Origin: Terebella lapidaria
Lineage: Eukaryota > Annelida > Polychaeta > Terebellida > Terebellidae
Direction: 5' to 3'
Length of the DNA: 64,000 nucleotides
Assembly: GCA_949152475.1 (NCBI GenBank)
Contig: OX424561.1
Location: 24,174,481 to 24,238,480 of the forward strand
Every line of letters starts with the position of its first letter. Positions within the stretch are counted from its first letter, which is position 1. Shown one piece after another: positions 23,601-36,037 of the stretch. The position numbers were made by a program, and so were the translations under genes. Under the pieces are notes generated by a model. That model was not told where the DNA came from. It saw only the letters and a program-made list of their open reading frames with translations, and made no database searches.

Positions 23601-24887
23601 ACCGGTCACTTGGGAATCCGGAGGACCGTCCATAGGCTACAACAGCGCTTTCATTGGCCTGGTAGCAGCTTGGACGTGCAACGGTGGTGCGCAGCCTGCC
23701 CTCGGTGTCAAGCTCGCAAAGGAGTTCCGACTCCTGGCCGCCACCCCTTAACCACGGTTAAGGCGGGCGCGCCGTTTGATCGGATAGCTTTGGATATACT
23801 GGATACCCACCGGGTCACCCCGCGCGGTTTCCGGTACATCCTGGTGATTTCCGACTATTTTACCAAGTATACCGACGCCTACCCACTGCGCCGCCAGACT
23901 GCGGACGAGGTAGCTCGGTTATTGGTGAATAGATGGGTGGTGTACCATGGGGTACCTAAACAGGTACATTCGGATCAGGGCACGCAATTTGAGAGCAACC
24001 TGTTCCGAAACCTAGCACAGATGCTAGGCAGTACCAAGGTGCGGACCACCCCCTACAGGCCCCAGTCTGATGGCCAGGTCGAACGCTTTAATCGATCGGT
24101 CCTCAACATGCTGGCGGCCTTTGTGAATGATCGTGCGAATGATTGGGATGACCACCTCCCATATGTCTTAATGGCGTACAGGTCGTCGGTCCACTCTTCG
24201 ACCGGAGTTACTCCGCACGCGATGTTGTACGGCCGGGAGCTAAATTTGCCCGTGGATATTATGTATCCAACTGCGGCAGAGACCGGCGCAGTACCCCAGT
24301 GCGGTCCGGAATACGTGGAGTGGATTCGCCGCGCCCTGGCGAACGCCCATGATTTCGCGCGCGCGCGCCTGGACAAGTCTGCCATCCGGCAGAAGCGAGG
24401 CTATGACGCCCATGCTAAGGGTAGGCCAGCTTTTGCGGAGGGCGACAAGGTGCGCTACTATTATCCGCCGCTTAAGCAAGGCAATAAATTTGCTAAGCCG
24501 TGGATAGGCCCGTTTACGGTACTGAAACAGGTGACAGATGTGGACTACCGGATCCGGAGGGATTCCGATCCGGACAGGGTTCTGGTTGTCCATATCGATA
24601 ATCTGAAGAAGTACGAGGGCCCGCTTGTCATGGATCCGCTCGTTCAAGATGCGGAACCGGATGATGCTCCCGTATGGGATCCGTCTGGTCAGCATCCGCG
24701 GACTCCGGACGAGCGTGTGCGCCGTATGGTGGGCCTCCCGGACCTCTCTGACCCGTCAGATGATGGACTGGGCGGCTATCAGCCAGATGACGGCGATCCG
24801 CAGGTACCCCCACTACCTCCAGTACCTGCGGATGACGGGCGGCCACGCCGGAAACCACGTGCGCCAGCCCGGTATGGGTGGGAATAA
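20622..24887 (+). pseudogene. pol: pol, Ty3/gypsy copy 1 (protease-RT-RNase H-integrase), broken
   Basis: The polyprotein is read by -1 frameshift from gag. An aspartic protease D-S-G lies at 20909-20917. The RT has a Y-I-D-D active site at 22163-22174. RNase H with an ILDTDAS-like stretch lies near 22597. The integrase has an HHCC zinc module (about 23575-23715), core D, D and E (about 23794, 23969 and 24074) and a GPF/Y-type module near 24490-24530. There are three lesions relative to copy 2: an in-frame 45-bp deletion at 22120 flanked by ATG, removing a conserved RT block; a net 2-base gain at 22290-22302; and a 1-base loss near 23526. The product would be inactive. Confidence 0.9.
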
Positions 24888-27518
24888 CCTTCCGCCCATG
24901 CGGATGCGTCTGCGGTACCCGTCTATCATACTACGGATGGGTTTTAGGTCGTTCCGTGAGAGTCCGCACGACTTACCTCCGCGGGTGGCTGCTTTGTGGC
25001 TATCTTCGGAGTTGAGGTCTGCGGAGACTTTCACGTCGTAACGCCGCCGCTCCGCATCTGCCCTCCTATAGTTTCCAGCGCCAGAGACGTGCGGATGGCC
25101 TGTCCGCACATTGTGGACGGCTGTCCGGCGTAATCCGCACAACGGTTACGCTGGCCGGACGAATTTACTGATCCGGCCGGACGCCCCTGGTCCCGGGACA
25201 ACCTCTTATATGGCCAGACTGAGGTTGGGATTTACGTCCGCTACGGGAGAAGCGCCTTCCCACGGATTTGGGGAACTGGCTCTGGACGCGGGGATAGTGT
25301 CCGCACGTTAGGACTGACGTCCGCGGTTCGTCCGCGTGACTCGTCCGGCGTCCGCGGCGCTTTAAGATGACGCACTTCGGTGTAGTTATCCCCCGTGAGC
25401 CATTACTATAATTACGGTTATAGTAATTAAGGTTTCTTACGGCAGGAAACCGACTATCCATTATGATAATGGAGCGGTTGTTAAGTCCGCGTGTGCGGAC
25501 CAGCCGCGGCAGCGGGTGACGCTCGTTCTCGTCCGGATCGTACCTTACAATACGCGGTCCGGCCGGAATGACCGGAACCCCGGCCTCCTTCTAAGAAGGG
25601 GGTCGTATATTACATGCGCAACACTTGTGGTGGCTTTTAATTCCAATTTCATCTTCATTGGATAAGGGCAATACGCCGTACAATGGTAGGCGTCCGGCCT
25701 GGGCTCCGTCCGCGGGCAGCTCCGGACGTCCGCCGGCTATTGCTTTCACCATCTTTGGGCGCCTCTAGATAGGGCGCCGGTATGAAGGGTTCGCCCCCTA
25801 ACCATTGAGGTTATGGACCATGCCGGCTCCGCGTCTAATCTATTGGCTCCGCGCTCCGGTAGTCGTTTGTTTGGGCTCTAGGTTGGACCGGGCTTGCTCC
25901 GCGGCCGGGCTGTACGTTGGGGTTGCTAGTGGGCGCGTCATGAACGCCCACAGGGCGCCCAATTGTCTGTCCGCCTGTCATGGGCTTGTCCGATCGCCTT
26001 GTAAGCGTTCCAGCGGCTATGGGGAGTGATTTTGTTTATTTTCCATCTCAGTTATTATTTATTGGGAGGATTATAAGCCACAAGTGTGCGGCATGTCTCT
26101 GGAGAATTCTGTTCTTGCTCATTTACTGATACAAAGTGAGACAAGTATGTGAAATTTCCTTTCCGGTGCAAAAGAGAGTAAGAAATCGGGAGATTTCTGC
26201 TTTCGCTAGAGGGGTGTAAGGGATTGCGCTAATTTTGACAGTGACGGATTGCTGTGATATTTGAAAAGACTGGAGAATGACAATTTATTGTTGTTTTCGT
26301 CTGACATATTCGTACAAGCCACAAGTTAGTGGTTACTGTCAATTTTATGCCCAATTTCTACCTTGCTGGGGTGGTTAATTTTACGTCATTTACCGCCGGT
26401 GCGGACGCAAAAGCGAATGACTAATCTTAACTACTGTAAGATATTTGCAAGGTCCCCCGGGATAGAAATGTATTTTCTACCCGTATACATGGTTTGATTT
26501 GGAGTCACCGGAGGGAAATGATTGCACCCGCATGAGCTAATAGTGCATGTATTTTGGTCCGGGCGTGTGTCAGTATGACCGGGGACAGAGTTTTGCAGCG
26601 ACACCGCGTGCATTGCTGCACGTGTAGTATAGCTGTCATTTGTTACATGTATATATATGTAAAAATGTCGTTCTCGGATTTTTATTAATCTCCAGATGTG
26701 TAGCACATGTGTTTTGTGCCACTCGCATTTCGTCCGCTGATGCCGCGCTGGATCCCGCGGGATCCGCGTGTCCGGTGTTCGAGATGCGGGTGATTTTGCC
26801 AGTTGTAAATTCCCCAGGCGGGCCGTGCTGGAGATGTGCGGGCGGGCGGGCGGCTGCATGTTAGTGCAGACGTCCGTCCATCTGCGTGTCTTTACACAGG
26901 CCTGTGCGGGTTGCAGTATACAGGTACTGGCAGTCGATGCGGCTTGCCGCGTTGGCTTTGATAGCTGTCTGCGACAGCTGTCCGCAGGTGTATGTGTGTC
27001 TGTTAGATGCACATATGTCATGCGGGCGTGCCGGAGTCGCTCCCGCGGCTCCGCCCTGCCTCAGACCCGTTCTGCGGATCTGAGGAGCCGGCCGGCAGGG
27101 CGGTCGGCAACACTTTTTAGAGGTACTACCACTTTTGATCACTCGGTGTGTCGTTTTACAAAATTTCTAAATTTAAAGTCTAACCTTAAAGATATTCCAA
27201 AGACTCGACACACCGTCCTTTTATAACGATGACCTTCCAAGGTCATCACACGGTTTTGGACCACCTCGGTCAAAATTTTAGCTTGTTTATTAGGATTTAT
27301 TCAAAATTGCAAAGCGCGTTATAGTTTACTCCGTAAGTCCGGGGGTAGTTCCCCATTCTTCCAAAAGGGACTCTTAAAGTCCTAGTTTTGCGCCGTGACT
27401 TCCGGGTGTTGCCATCTTGCCTTCTTCCGGACCCCGCCATGCGAAGCCTTCGTCGGGTTTTGGCTGTTTTGGGCGCGGGCGGAACATGTTGGGGACCAAC
27501 ATTGTAAGAAGGGGGTAA
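24888..27518 (+). other. Long 3' non-coding region of Ty3/gypsy copy 1
   Basis: The first part (to about 26.0 kb) is GC-rich and dense in TCCG/CCGGA/GTCCGCA words. The second part is AT-richer. I find no envelope-like protein, as there is no credible signal peptide, furin-like site or long sense frame. Antisense frames such as 26431-27021 are not supported. Near the end, CGGTGTGTCG and CGACACACCG (about 27144-27212) can form a 10-bp stem, followed by ATGACCTTCCAAGGTCAT (about 27229-27246). Roughly 24835-27143 is missing in copy 2. Confidence 0.6.
27506..27518 (+). other. Polypurine tract, copy 1
   Basis: AAGAAGGGGGTAA directly precedes the 3' LTR. This is the expected position of the plus-strand primer. 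The same tract flanks the 3' LTR of copy 2. Confidence 0.75.
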
Positions 27519-28254
27519 TGTGGCGATTTTGCCCTAAGCACGCGGCAGGTGATTGTAAACATAAATGCCATTTATGTGGCCTTTTCGTACTTGGCCTTGT
27601 TTTGACATGCTCCGTTCGAGCGTGCGTTGCCACGGCGACGTATTTTAATTTACGCTCCAGTAAACTATAACAATGGTTTGATTATACCTCGCGTGCGTCC
27701 TACAGCTTGTGGTGTATTATATATACACGGGAAGCGACTCGATCGAGGAGATTGTCCGAGAGAGAGTGAACAGGACGCACGCAAGGCTCGCCATGAGCTT
27801 TGCGTTCCCTGGTCAGGAGTAGAGGGCTCCTAGAGCCCTGGGGACGATTTCCATGGGGAGGCCCGGGCTGGGAGAGACAAGTTGCTGACTCGGGGGCGTA
27901 CGCCCTGTGGATCGCCAGTTCTCTCCCTTCCCGGGACGTGTGACAGAGGCTCTGGCCAGCATGTCGGACTGTACGGGGTTCCGTCCCCGAGGCAGACCGC
28001 GGCTCGCCAGGCCCCGCCAGTTAACACCGTAGGGATGAACTAGCTTCTGAACGGTGTCCGTAGGCCTGGGAGTGTCGGGTGGGCTGTTACCTGGTTACCG
28101 TTAATGCTGAAGTAGTTACCGTGTCCGCAGCGACCTCCGGTGAGCGGACCCGCCGCAAGGATCCGGAATAGCGGATGCGCGTCCGCAAGGACTCGGATGA
28201 GAGAGGACTATCCTCGAGGATCCCGAAGAGCGGACGGTAGTCAATAACTTTACA
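27519..28254 (+). repeat. 3' LTR of Ty3/gypsy copy 1
   Basis: It is 736 bp, matching 17601-18336 with only a few substitutions, and is followed by the target duplication TTGA. Confidence 0.95.
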
Positions 28255-28258
28255 TTGA

Positions 28259-29060
28259 TATTAATTTTTCCAACTATTTCTTTATTTTTCTTTGGTCAAT
28301 TCCCGATCGTCTGGTGTATGGCCGATGGTCATACGACGAAAATTCTCTATTATCGCCCGATGTCGAAAAATTAGTGGTCACGATTTTAAGACGTTTGATT
28401 GTTCTGAGATTCAAGGCCATATGGTGAAGCTAGTATTCAATCGTTTTAACTCATTTTCGTTCAGGAGATGTGTTTGAATGACAGAAACAATACTGTGAAA
28501 TTTCACACTCGATATTGAGCGACATGGTCGGAATAAAGATCAAAATCGAAAATTTACAATAACTCTGCTTATATTAATGATTAATTTCCCCTATTAATTA
28601 TGTATCTTGCTGTACTCAATTTCCGTCATTTGCTGTATGACCGATGGTCCTGTGATCAAAATCCCCCACTATCGTCCAAGGTAGCAAGTGTAAGGGTCAT
28701 CAGCTGAAATCACTGATTTATAGTATTTCATGTAGTGGTAATTCCCAAACCACTAACGATATTCTATAGAATGTTGAATTTGTGAGAGCTGGCGGAGTTT
28801 GGGTTGTCAGTATCAAGAATTCAGGTTGTGGTCGACAGATCGAGAATATGTTCAAGATAGAAAAATCGCAAGAACTTTTACTAATGAATATTTCTCTCAT
28901 GATTTTTGTATTTTTATGGCCAATTTCCGATCATTTGATCTGACCAATGATAGTACGACCAAAATCCCCGATTATCGTCCAGGTAGAAAATGTAAGGGCC
29001 ATAAACTTTAGTAACTAAATGTGGAAGGACGAGGGTCTGCAATCTATGATTGTCTCGTTT
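28259..29060 (+). repeat. Second copy of the dispersed repeat, right part
   Basis: This continues the element interrupted by the LTR retrotransposon. Three diverged units lie near 28300, 28615 and 28920, and it ends GGACGAGGGTC. The part at 28848-28965 is the evident source of a 119-bp fragment found inside Ty3/gypsy copy 2 (31373-31491). Confidence 0.7.
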
Positions 29061-29807
29061 GTGTATGGATTGCAACAGTTCTGACGGGGTGTTCCTCTTT
29101 GATGTTACACTAAGAAAATCACTCATTTCTTGTGAGTTAACACACTTCCTCGAGTATACTTTCATCATCCCAGTGGGATACCTCTGTCATGGCGTTTCTG
29201 ATAGAACATGGCATGAGAGAAGCAATAAATTGTTCACTGAATGTACGAAGTTACGTTCAATGTGATGTAATATATAAATGGTGACTGGTTTGATGGGGAA
29301 CACGGCGAAATGTTCCCCCGAGGAGACAATGTTGCCCGAGGCGAAGCTGAGGGTAACAATGTCTTCGAGGGTAACATTGCCTATAATTGTATAGACAAAA
29401 GCTACATAATTATGGATTCAAAACATTGTACGTGGACTTGAGGGTCTACTGTCCTGCTAAACACACCAACTAGTATAACAGTAATATTAGAATAACGTGA
29501 TTTTGGTGTTGTAATATAAATTTGTGCGATTTCGCATAGTCTCCCATCAGGATGGTTTGGAAAGGAGTGGTTACCTCACAAAGCTCGGATGCAAGGTCAC
29601 GAGTTGGAAGTTTCGATGGTTCGTCCTCAAAATGGAGAACTCCTCTACTTTTTGAAGGCCCGCCTCAAGTTTGTTGAATGTCTGCCCGCCACTCTAAATA
29701 TTCTAAATAAATATTCTCCCTTACTAAACTGTCACATTGTGCACACCTGAGTATGGTTGCAAGTCTTGGTTCCGTCTGCTATCGGCATGAATATGATTGT
29801 AAACAAG
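29061..29807. other. End of block B duplication, then unassigned sequence
   Basis: 29061-29280 is the counterpart of 8390-8560. 29290-29807 holds no recognised gene or repeat and ends with the target duplication CAAG of the next element. Confidence 0.55.
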
Positions 29808-30543
29808 TGTAAAGTTATTGACTATCGTCCGCTCTTCGGGATCCTCGAGGATAGTCCTCTCACCGCGAGTCCTTGCGGACGCGCATCCGCTATTCCGGAT
29901 CCTTGCGGCGGCGCCGCTCACCGGAGGTCACTGCGAACACGGTAACCACTCTAGCATTTACGGTAACCAGGTAACAGCCCACCCGACACTCCCAGGCCTA
30001 CGGACACCGTTCAGAAACTGGTTCATCACCACGGTGTTAGCTGGAGGGGCCTGGCGAGCCGCGGTCTGCCTCGGGGACGGAACCCCGTACAGTCCGACAT
30101 GCTGGCCAGAGCCTATGTCACACCGTCCTGGGAAGGGAGAGAACTGGCGATCCACAGGGCTTGCGCCCCCGAGTGAGCAACTTATCTCTCCCAGCCCGGG
30201 CCTCCCCATGGAAATCGTCCCCACGGGCTCTAGGAGCCCACTACTCCTGACCAGGGAACTCAAAGCTCATGGCGAGCTCGGAGTGCATCCTGTCACTCGA
30301 CCTTGGACAATCTCCTCGACCGAGTCGCTTCCAGTGTATATATAATACACCAGAAACTAGAGGCTGCACGCGAAGCGTAATCAAACCATTGTTATAGTTT
30401 ACTGGAGCGTAAATTACAATGCGTTGCCGTAGCAACGCCCGCTCGAACGGAGCGTGTCAAAACAAGGCCAAGAACGAAAAGGCCACATAAATGGCATGTA
30501 TGTTTACAATCACCTACCGCGTGCTTAGGGCAAAATCGCCACA
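29808..30543 (-). repeat. 3' LTR of Ty3/gypsy copy 2
   Basis: 736 bp, TG...CA on the minus strand. It is homologous to the copy 1 LTRs but more diverged from them than they are from each other. It is flanked by the GGGGGTAA-type purine tract (plus-strand TTACCCCCTTCTT from 30544). Confidence 0.95.
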
Positions 30544-30627
30544 TTACCCCCTTCTTACAATGTTGGTCCCCAACATGTTCCGCCCGCGCCCAAAATGCCA
30601 GAAACCCGACGAAGGCTTCGCATGGCG

Positions 30628-32236
30628 GGGGCCGGAAGAAGGCAAGATGGCAACGCCCGGAAGTCACGGCGCAAAACTAGGACTTTAAGAGTCCCTTTTG
30701 GAAGAATGGGGAACTACCCCCGGACTTACGGAGTAAACTATAACGCGCTTTGTAATTTTGACTAAACCCTCATAAACAAGCTAAAATTTTGACCGAGGTG
30801 GTCCAAAACCGTGTGATGACCTTGGAAGGTCATCCGTTATAAAAGGACGGTGTGTCGAGTCTTTGGAATATCTTTAAGGTTAAACTTTAAATTTAGAAAT
30901 TTTGTAAAACGACACACCGTCATCCGCAGGTACTGGAGGGAGTGGGGGTACCTGCGGATCGCCGTCATCTGGCTGATAGCCGCCCAGTCCATCATCTGAC
31001 GGGTCAGAGAGGTCCGGGAGGCCCACCATACGGCGCACACGCTCGTCCGGAGTCCGCGGATGCTGACCGGACGGATCCCATACAGGAGCGTCATCCGGTT
31101 CCGCATCTTGAACGAGCGGATCCATGACTAGCGGGCCCTCGTACTTCTTCAGATTATCGATATGGACAACCAGAACCCTGTCCGGATCGGAATCCCTCCG
31201 GATCCGGTAGTCCACATCTGTCACCTGTTTCAGTACCGTAAACGGGCCTATCCACGGCTTAGCAAATTTGTTACCTTGCTTAAGCGGCGGATAATAGTAG
31301 CGCACCTTGTCTCCTTCCACAAAAGCTGGCCTGCCCTTAGCATGGGCGTCATAGCCTCGCTTCTGCCGGATGTTCAAGATAGAAAAATCGCAAGAACTTT
31401 TACTAATGGATATTTCTCTCATGATTTTTGTATTTTTATGGCCAATTTCCGATCATTTGATCTGACCAATGATAGTACGACCAAAATTCCAGGGGCCGGA
31501 AGAAGGCAAGATGGCAACGCCCGGAAGTCACGGCGCAAAACTAGGACTTTAAGAGTCCCTTTTGGAAGAATGGGGAACTACCCCCGGACTTACGGAGTAA
31601 ACTATAACGCGCTTTGTAATTTTGACTAAACCCTCATAAACAAGCTAAAATTTTGACCGAGGTGGTCCAAAACCGTGTGATGACCTTGGAAGGTCATCCG
31701 TTATAAAAGGACGGTGTGTCGAGTCTTTGGAATATCTTTAAGGTTAAACTTTAAATTTAGAAATTTTGTAAAACGACACACCGTCATCCGCAGGTACTGG
31801 AGGGAGTGGGGGTACCTGCGGATCGCCGTCATCTGGCTGATAGCCGCCCAGTCCATCATCTGACGGGTCAGAGAGGTCCGGGAGGCCCACCATACGGCGC
31901 ACACGCTCGTCCGGAGTCCGCGGATGCTGACCGGACGGATCCCATACAGGAGCGTCATCCGGTTCCGCATCTTGAACGAGCGGATCCATGACTAGCGGGC
32001 CCTCGTACTTCTTCAGATTATCGATATGGACAACCAGAACCCTGTCCGGATCGGAATCCCTCCGGATCCGGTAGTCCACATCTGTCACCTGTTTCAGTAC
32101 CGTAAACGGGCCTATCCACGGCTTAGCAAATTTGTTACCTTGCTTAAGCGGCGGATAATAGTAGCGCACCTTGTCTCCTTCCACAAAAGCTGGCCTGCCC
32201 TTAGCATGGGCGTCATAGCCTCGCTTCTGCCGGATG
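30628..32236 (-). repeat. Tandem duplication with templated insert inside copy 2
   Basis: 30628-31372 and 31492-32236 appear identical with a constant offset of 864 bp. They carry the end of pol plus the sequence next to the 3' LTR. Between them, 31373-31491 matches 28848-28965 with about one difference and in the same orientation. ATG/GGATG microhomology is visible at one junction. It is either a replication-based rearrangement or an assembly artefact. Confidence 0.85.
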
Positions 32237-35200
32237 GCAGACTTGTCCAGGCGCGCGCGCGCGAAATCATGGGCGTTCGCCAGGGCGCGGCGAACCCACT
32301 CCACGTACTCCGGACCGCAGTGGGGTACTGCGCCGGTCTCTGCCGCAGTTGGATACATGATATCCACGGGCAGATTCAGTTCCTGGCCGTACAACATCGC
32401 GTGCGGAGTAACTCCGGTCGAAGAGTGGACCGACGACCTGTACGCCATTAAGACATACAGGAGGTGGTCATCCCAATCATTCGCACGATCGTTCACAAAG
32501 GCCACCAGCATATTGAGGACCGATCCATTGAAGCGTTCGACCTGGCCATCAGACTGGGGCCTGTAGGGGGTGGTCCGCACCTTGGTACTGCCCAGCATCT
32601 GTGCTAGGTTCCGGAACAGGTTGCTCTCAAACTGCGTGCCCTGATCCGAATGTACCCCATGGTACACCACCCATCTATTCACCAGCAACTGAGCTACCTC
32701 GTCCGCAGTCTGGCGGCGCAGTGGGTAGGCATCGGTATATTTGGTGAAATAGTCGGAAATCACCAGGATGTACCGGAAACCGTGCGGGGTGACCCGGTGG
32801 GTATCCAGTATATCCAAAGCTATCCGATCGTATCCAGTATATCCAAAGCTATCTGCCTTAACCGTGGTTAAGGGGTGGCGGCCAGGAGCCGGAACTCCTT
32901 TGCGAGCTTGACACCGAGGGCAGGCTGCGCACCACCGTTGCACGTCCAAGCTGCTACCAGGCCAATGAAAGCGCTGTTGTAGCCTATGGACGGTCCTCCG
33001 GATTCCCAAGTGACCGGTCACCCGGAGGTCATGCAACTGGTGGAGTACTTCTTTCCGCAGCTCCGCCGGAAGCACCAACTGCCACATCGGAGGCAGTGGG
33101 GTCGGTGGCTCATAGCACCGGTACAAAAGGCCATCCCTCAAGGAGAGTCTTTCCCACTGGGATACTAGAGACAAAGTCTCCTCCCTGTAGGTTTTCCGCT
33201 CATCCTTAGAGGGTTTCTGGCCGGCCTCAAGGGCTGTGATTACCGGTGCCAGAGCACTGTCAGCTCTCTGCTTCGCAGCTATCTGCGCAGGAGAGTAGCC
33301 ACCCAAGTAATTAGGCTCCTCATCCGTCCGGCTGCGCCGCAGCGGCCATTACCACAGGGGGCAAGGACCGTTCATACTCAGACTCGCCAGAGGACGAGGG
33401 TACCCACGAGGAGTACACCGCTGGACTCGAGGAGGACTCGCTGGAGCTGAGCCGCACCTCCGCTTCATATGCGGGACGCCCTCGCCGATATCGGCGGGTC
33501 TGCGCGCGGAGATGAGCCCTAGACGCTCCGGCCGCCGTGTTGTTAGAGGGGGCGGTGGCCTGCGGTCTCCCCGGAACGTCCAATTCCGAGTCTGAGGACG
33601 AATCCGCGGCTTGCTGGAATGGAGCCATCCCTGCACAGCCAGGATTCTTGCACTTATGACAACGGGACAGGCCGTCCGCATGCAACTTACCAGCGCGATG
33701 CTCTATTTGCATGTCATACTCCTGGAGTTTGACGAGCCACCGCGCCACCAAGCCATCGGCCTCACTATAGTTGAGGAGCCATCTCAGCGAACTGTGATCA
33801 GTCCGCAAGCGGAAATGGCGTCCCAACAAGTAATGCCGGAACCGCTTGGTCATCGTAACCACCGCGAGCAACTCGCGATGAGTGGTGCAGTAATTCATTT
33901 GAGAGCGGCTCAAGGCCACACTCGCATAAGCTACTACCCGCTCTTGCCCGTCCACGATCTGCAAGAGGACACCGCCGAGTGCAAAGTTACTCGCGTCAGT
34001 GTCCAAGATGAACTCGCAGTCCGGACGAGGGTGCCGCAGCACCGGGGCCACTACCAAGGCCTGCTGGAGTCCCGAGAAGGCGTCAGCCTGCTCGGCCGAC
34101 CAAACAAAATCGGCGCCCTTTTCCGTGAGGATAGTAAGGGGACGCGCGATCTCCGCAAAGCCGCGAATAAACCTGCGGTGGTAGCTCGCGAAGCCCAAGA
34201 AGGACCTCACGTCCGCCACGTTACATGGCGGAGGCCATTTCTGTATGGCCGCCACCTTTGCGGGGTCTGGTCTCACTCCGGTGCCCGTTACCATGAAGCC
34301 CAAGTACAGGATTTCCTGCGCGAATAGTTCGCACTTACTTGGCTTCAATTTAAGCCCTGCTCCGCGGATGCGATGGAGCACCATTTGGAGGTTGGTGAGG
34401 GTTTCCTCGAACGACCGGCCATACACGACGACATCGTCGATGTAGACCATACATCGCTTCCAGAGGAAGCCTTTTAGAACCATCTCCATGAGGCGCTCGA
34501 ACGTCGCTGGTGCGTTACAGAGCCCGAACGGCATTACCTTGAATTGGTAGAGCCCGTTCTTGGTAACGAAGGCAGCCTTCGCCCGATCACTCTCCTCCAT
34601 CTCCACCTGCCAATACCCAGAGGCCAGATCCGAAGCACAGAAATAGTGCGACCCGGCCAGGGCATCGAAGGTGTCCTCAATGTGCGGGAGAGGATATGAG
34701 TCCTTCCGCGTGGCATCGATGAGTTTACGATAATCCACGCAGAACCTCCACGAGCCGTCCTTCTTCTTCACCATAACCACAGGGCTGGCCCAAGGGCTGT
34801 CACTGGGTTCGATGATGTCCAAGTCGAGCATCTTTTGCACCTCCTGGTCTATGACCTCTTGGTGCACTATCGCTGCCCGACGAAGACGCTGCTTGAGAGG
34901 ACGCTCGTCCACGAGGTCGATGTGGTGTTTGGCGACGTCAGTCTTGCCAACCGCACCATCTGGACCCATGAACACATCCGCATACTGCCGCAGCAGTTTA
35001 CGGGGCGCTTGGCGCAGCTCTTCATCCAGCCGGTCCTTCGGAACCCAAGACTCCAAATGGTCCGGCAGGGTGAACGGGTCATCCCCGGTGGCCGCCACCG
35101 CGCACACAGCGCGGCAGACAGGATCGTCGGGGAGGACACGACTCGATGACGCGGGAGTAGCAGTAGCTGCTATGCATCCGCGCAGCAGTATAATAGGAGC

Positions 35201-36037
35201 ATCCGTAGGATTCACCACAAGGATGGGCATCGCGCAGGGGTTGGACATGACCAGGGCCCCACCCAGCACCAGTCCGGTTCCTTCGGCGAAACTGCTCACT
35301 GGTTGCACTATACACGGCCGACCATCGAGGGGCATGCGGGGACGACGCGGCCTCGCCTCAATGATCATCTCACTCATTGGCGGCACTACCACAGTGCGCG
35401 CCGCCCGCATTTGGAATGAATGCATCGGGCCCGAGCAGAAGAGAAAGTGTATGTCCTCTCCCATCCGGAATTCGCCAGCACTAAAGTTGGCGGTCACCCG
35501 GTGGACCCGTAGAAAATTCATCCCAAAAATCCCGGCCGCTCCGATATCCGCAACGATTGCCTCTGTCATATACACCTTGTCCCCAAGGGTAATAGGCAGA
35601 TCGATGATACCGTGGATACGGATGCAGTTGTCACCCGCTCCGTAGAGCTTGTACGGTCCGGGATCCCGCAACTCAAGGTTGCGGAGCGCGGGCTCCTTCC
35701 TGAACGTTCCTGCGGCAACGAGGGTCACCTCCGAGCCAGAGTCCACGAGGAACCGGACCGGCTCCCGTCTGAAGGACAGGGGCAGGTACCAGCAGGGGTC
35801 CCTCACCAGCGCGCAGGTAGGGCGATACCGTTCGCACACGCTGGGCTCATCTACAGAGTCCTCACCATCCGCCTCAGCCGCGGAGGAGCCAGACTGATCC
35901 CCAAGGACTACTTCCGGAGAAGTCATATCTACTTGAGGTTCGTCCTGCCCATCAGGGGGTGGGGCGGCATCTGATGCCACGGAACAACTGTCCCCGGATG
36001 TAGTGTTGGTCGCCACCACGTCCGGATCTAGTTTCCC
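31744..36037 (-). pseudogene. pol: pol, Ty3/gypsy copy 2, frameshifted
   Basis: One long frame (36030 down to 33320) holds protease, an RT retaining the block deleted in copy 1 with its Y-I-D-D, and RNase H. A 5-bp deletion near 33322 shifts the frame. A second frame (33306 to 31744) holds the integrase with HHCC, D-D-E and the GPF/Y-type module. In the integrase, four residues just before the second catalytic Asp are missing and a short tandem duplication (plus-strand 32826-32850) adds residues near the first. The C-terminus runs out across the 2.3-kb deletion junction into non-coding sequence, so the last residues are not original. Confidence 0.9.

Larger units (their letters stand above)
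17601..28254 (+). mobile_element. Ty3/gypsy-type LTR retrotransposon, copy 1 (10.65 kb)
   Basis: Two LTRs of 736 bp, each beginning TG and ending CA, flank gag and pol. The 4-bp target duplication TTGA occurs at 17597-17600 and 28255-28258. The order protease, reverse transcriptase, RNase H, integrase marks Ty3/gypsy. The LTRs differ at only a few positions, so the insertion is fairly recent. Even so, pol carries two frameshifts and a 45-bp deletion in the RT, and gag appears to carry a frameshift near its start. This copy should not be autonomous. It retains about 2.6 kb between pol and the 3' LTR, most of which is missing from copy 2. Confidence 0.97.

Noticed and set aside
26431..27021. 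196-codon antisense frame in the 3' region of Ty3/gypsy copy 1, considered as an accessory or envelope gene
   Set aside because: No signal peptide, membrane segment or family similarity visible, GC-rich chance openness, and the region is deleted in copy 2.
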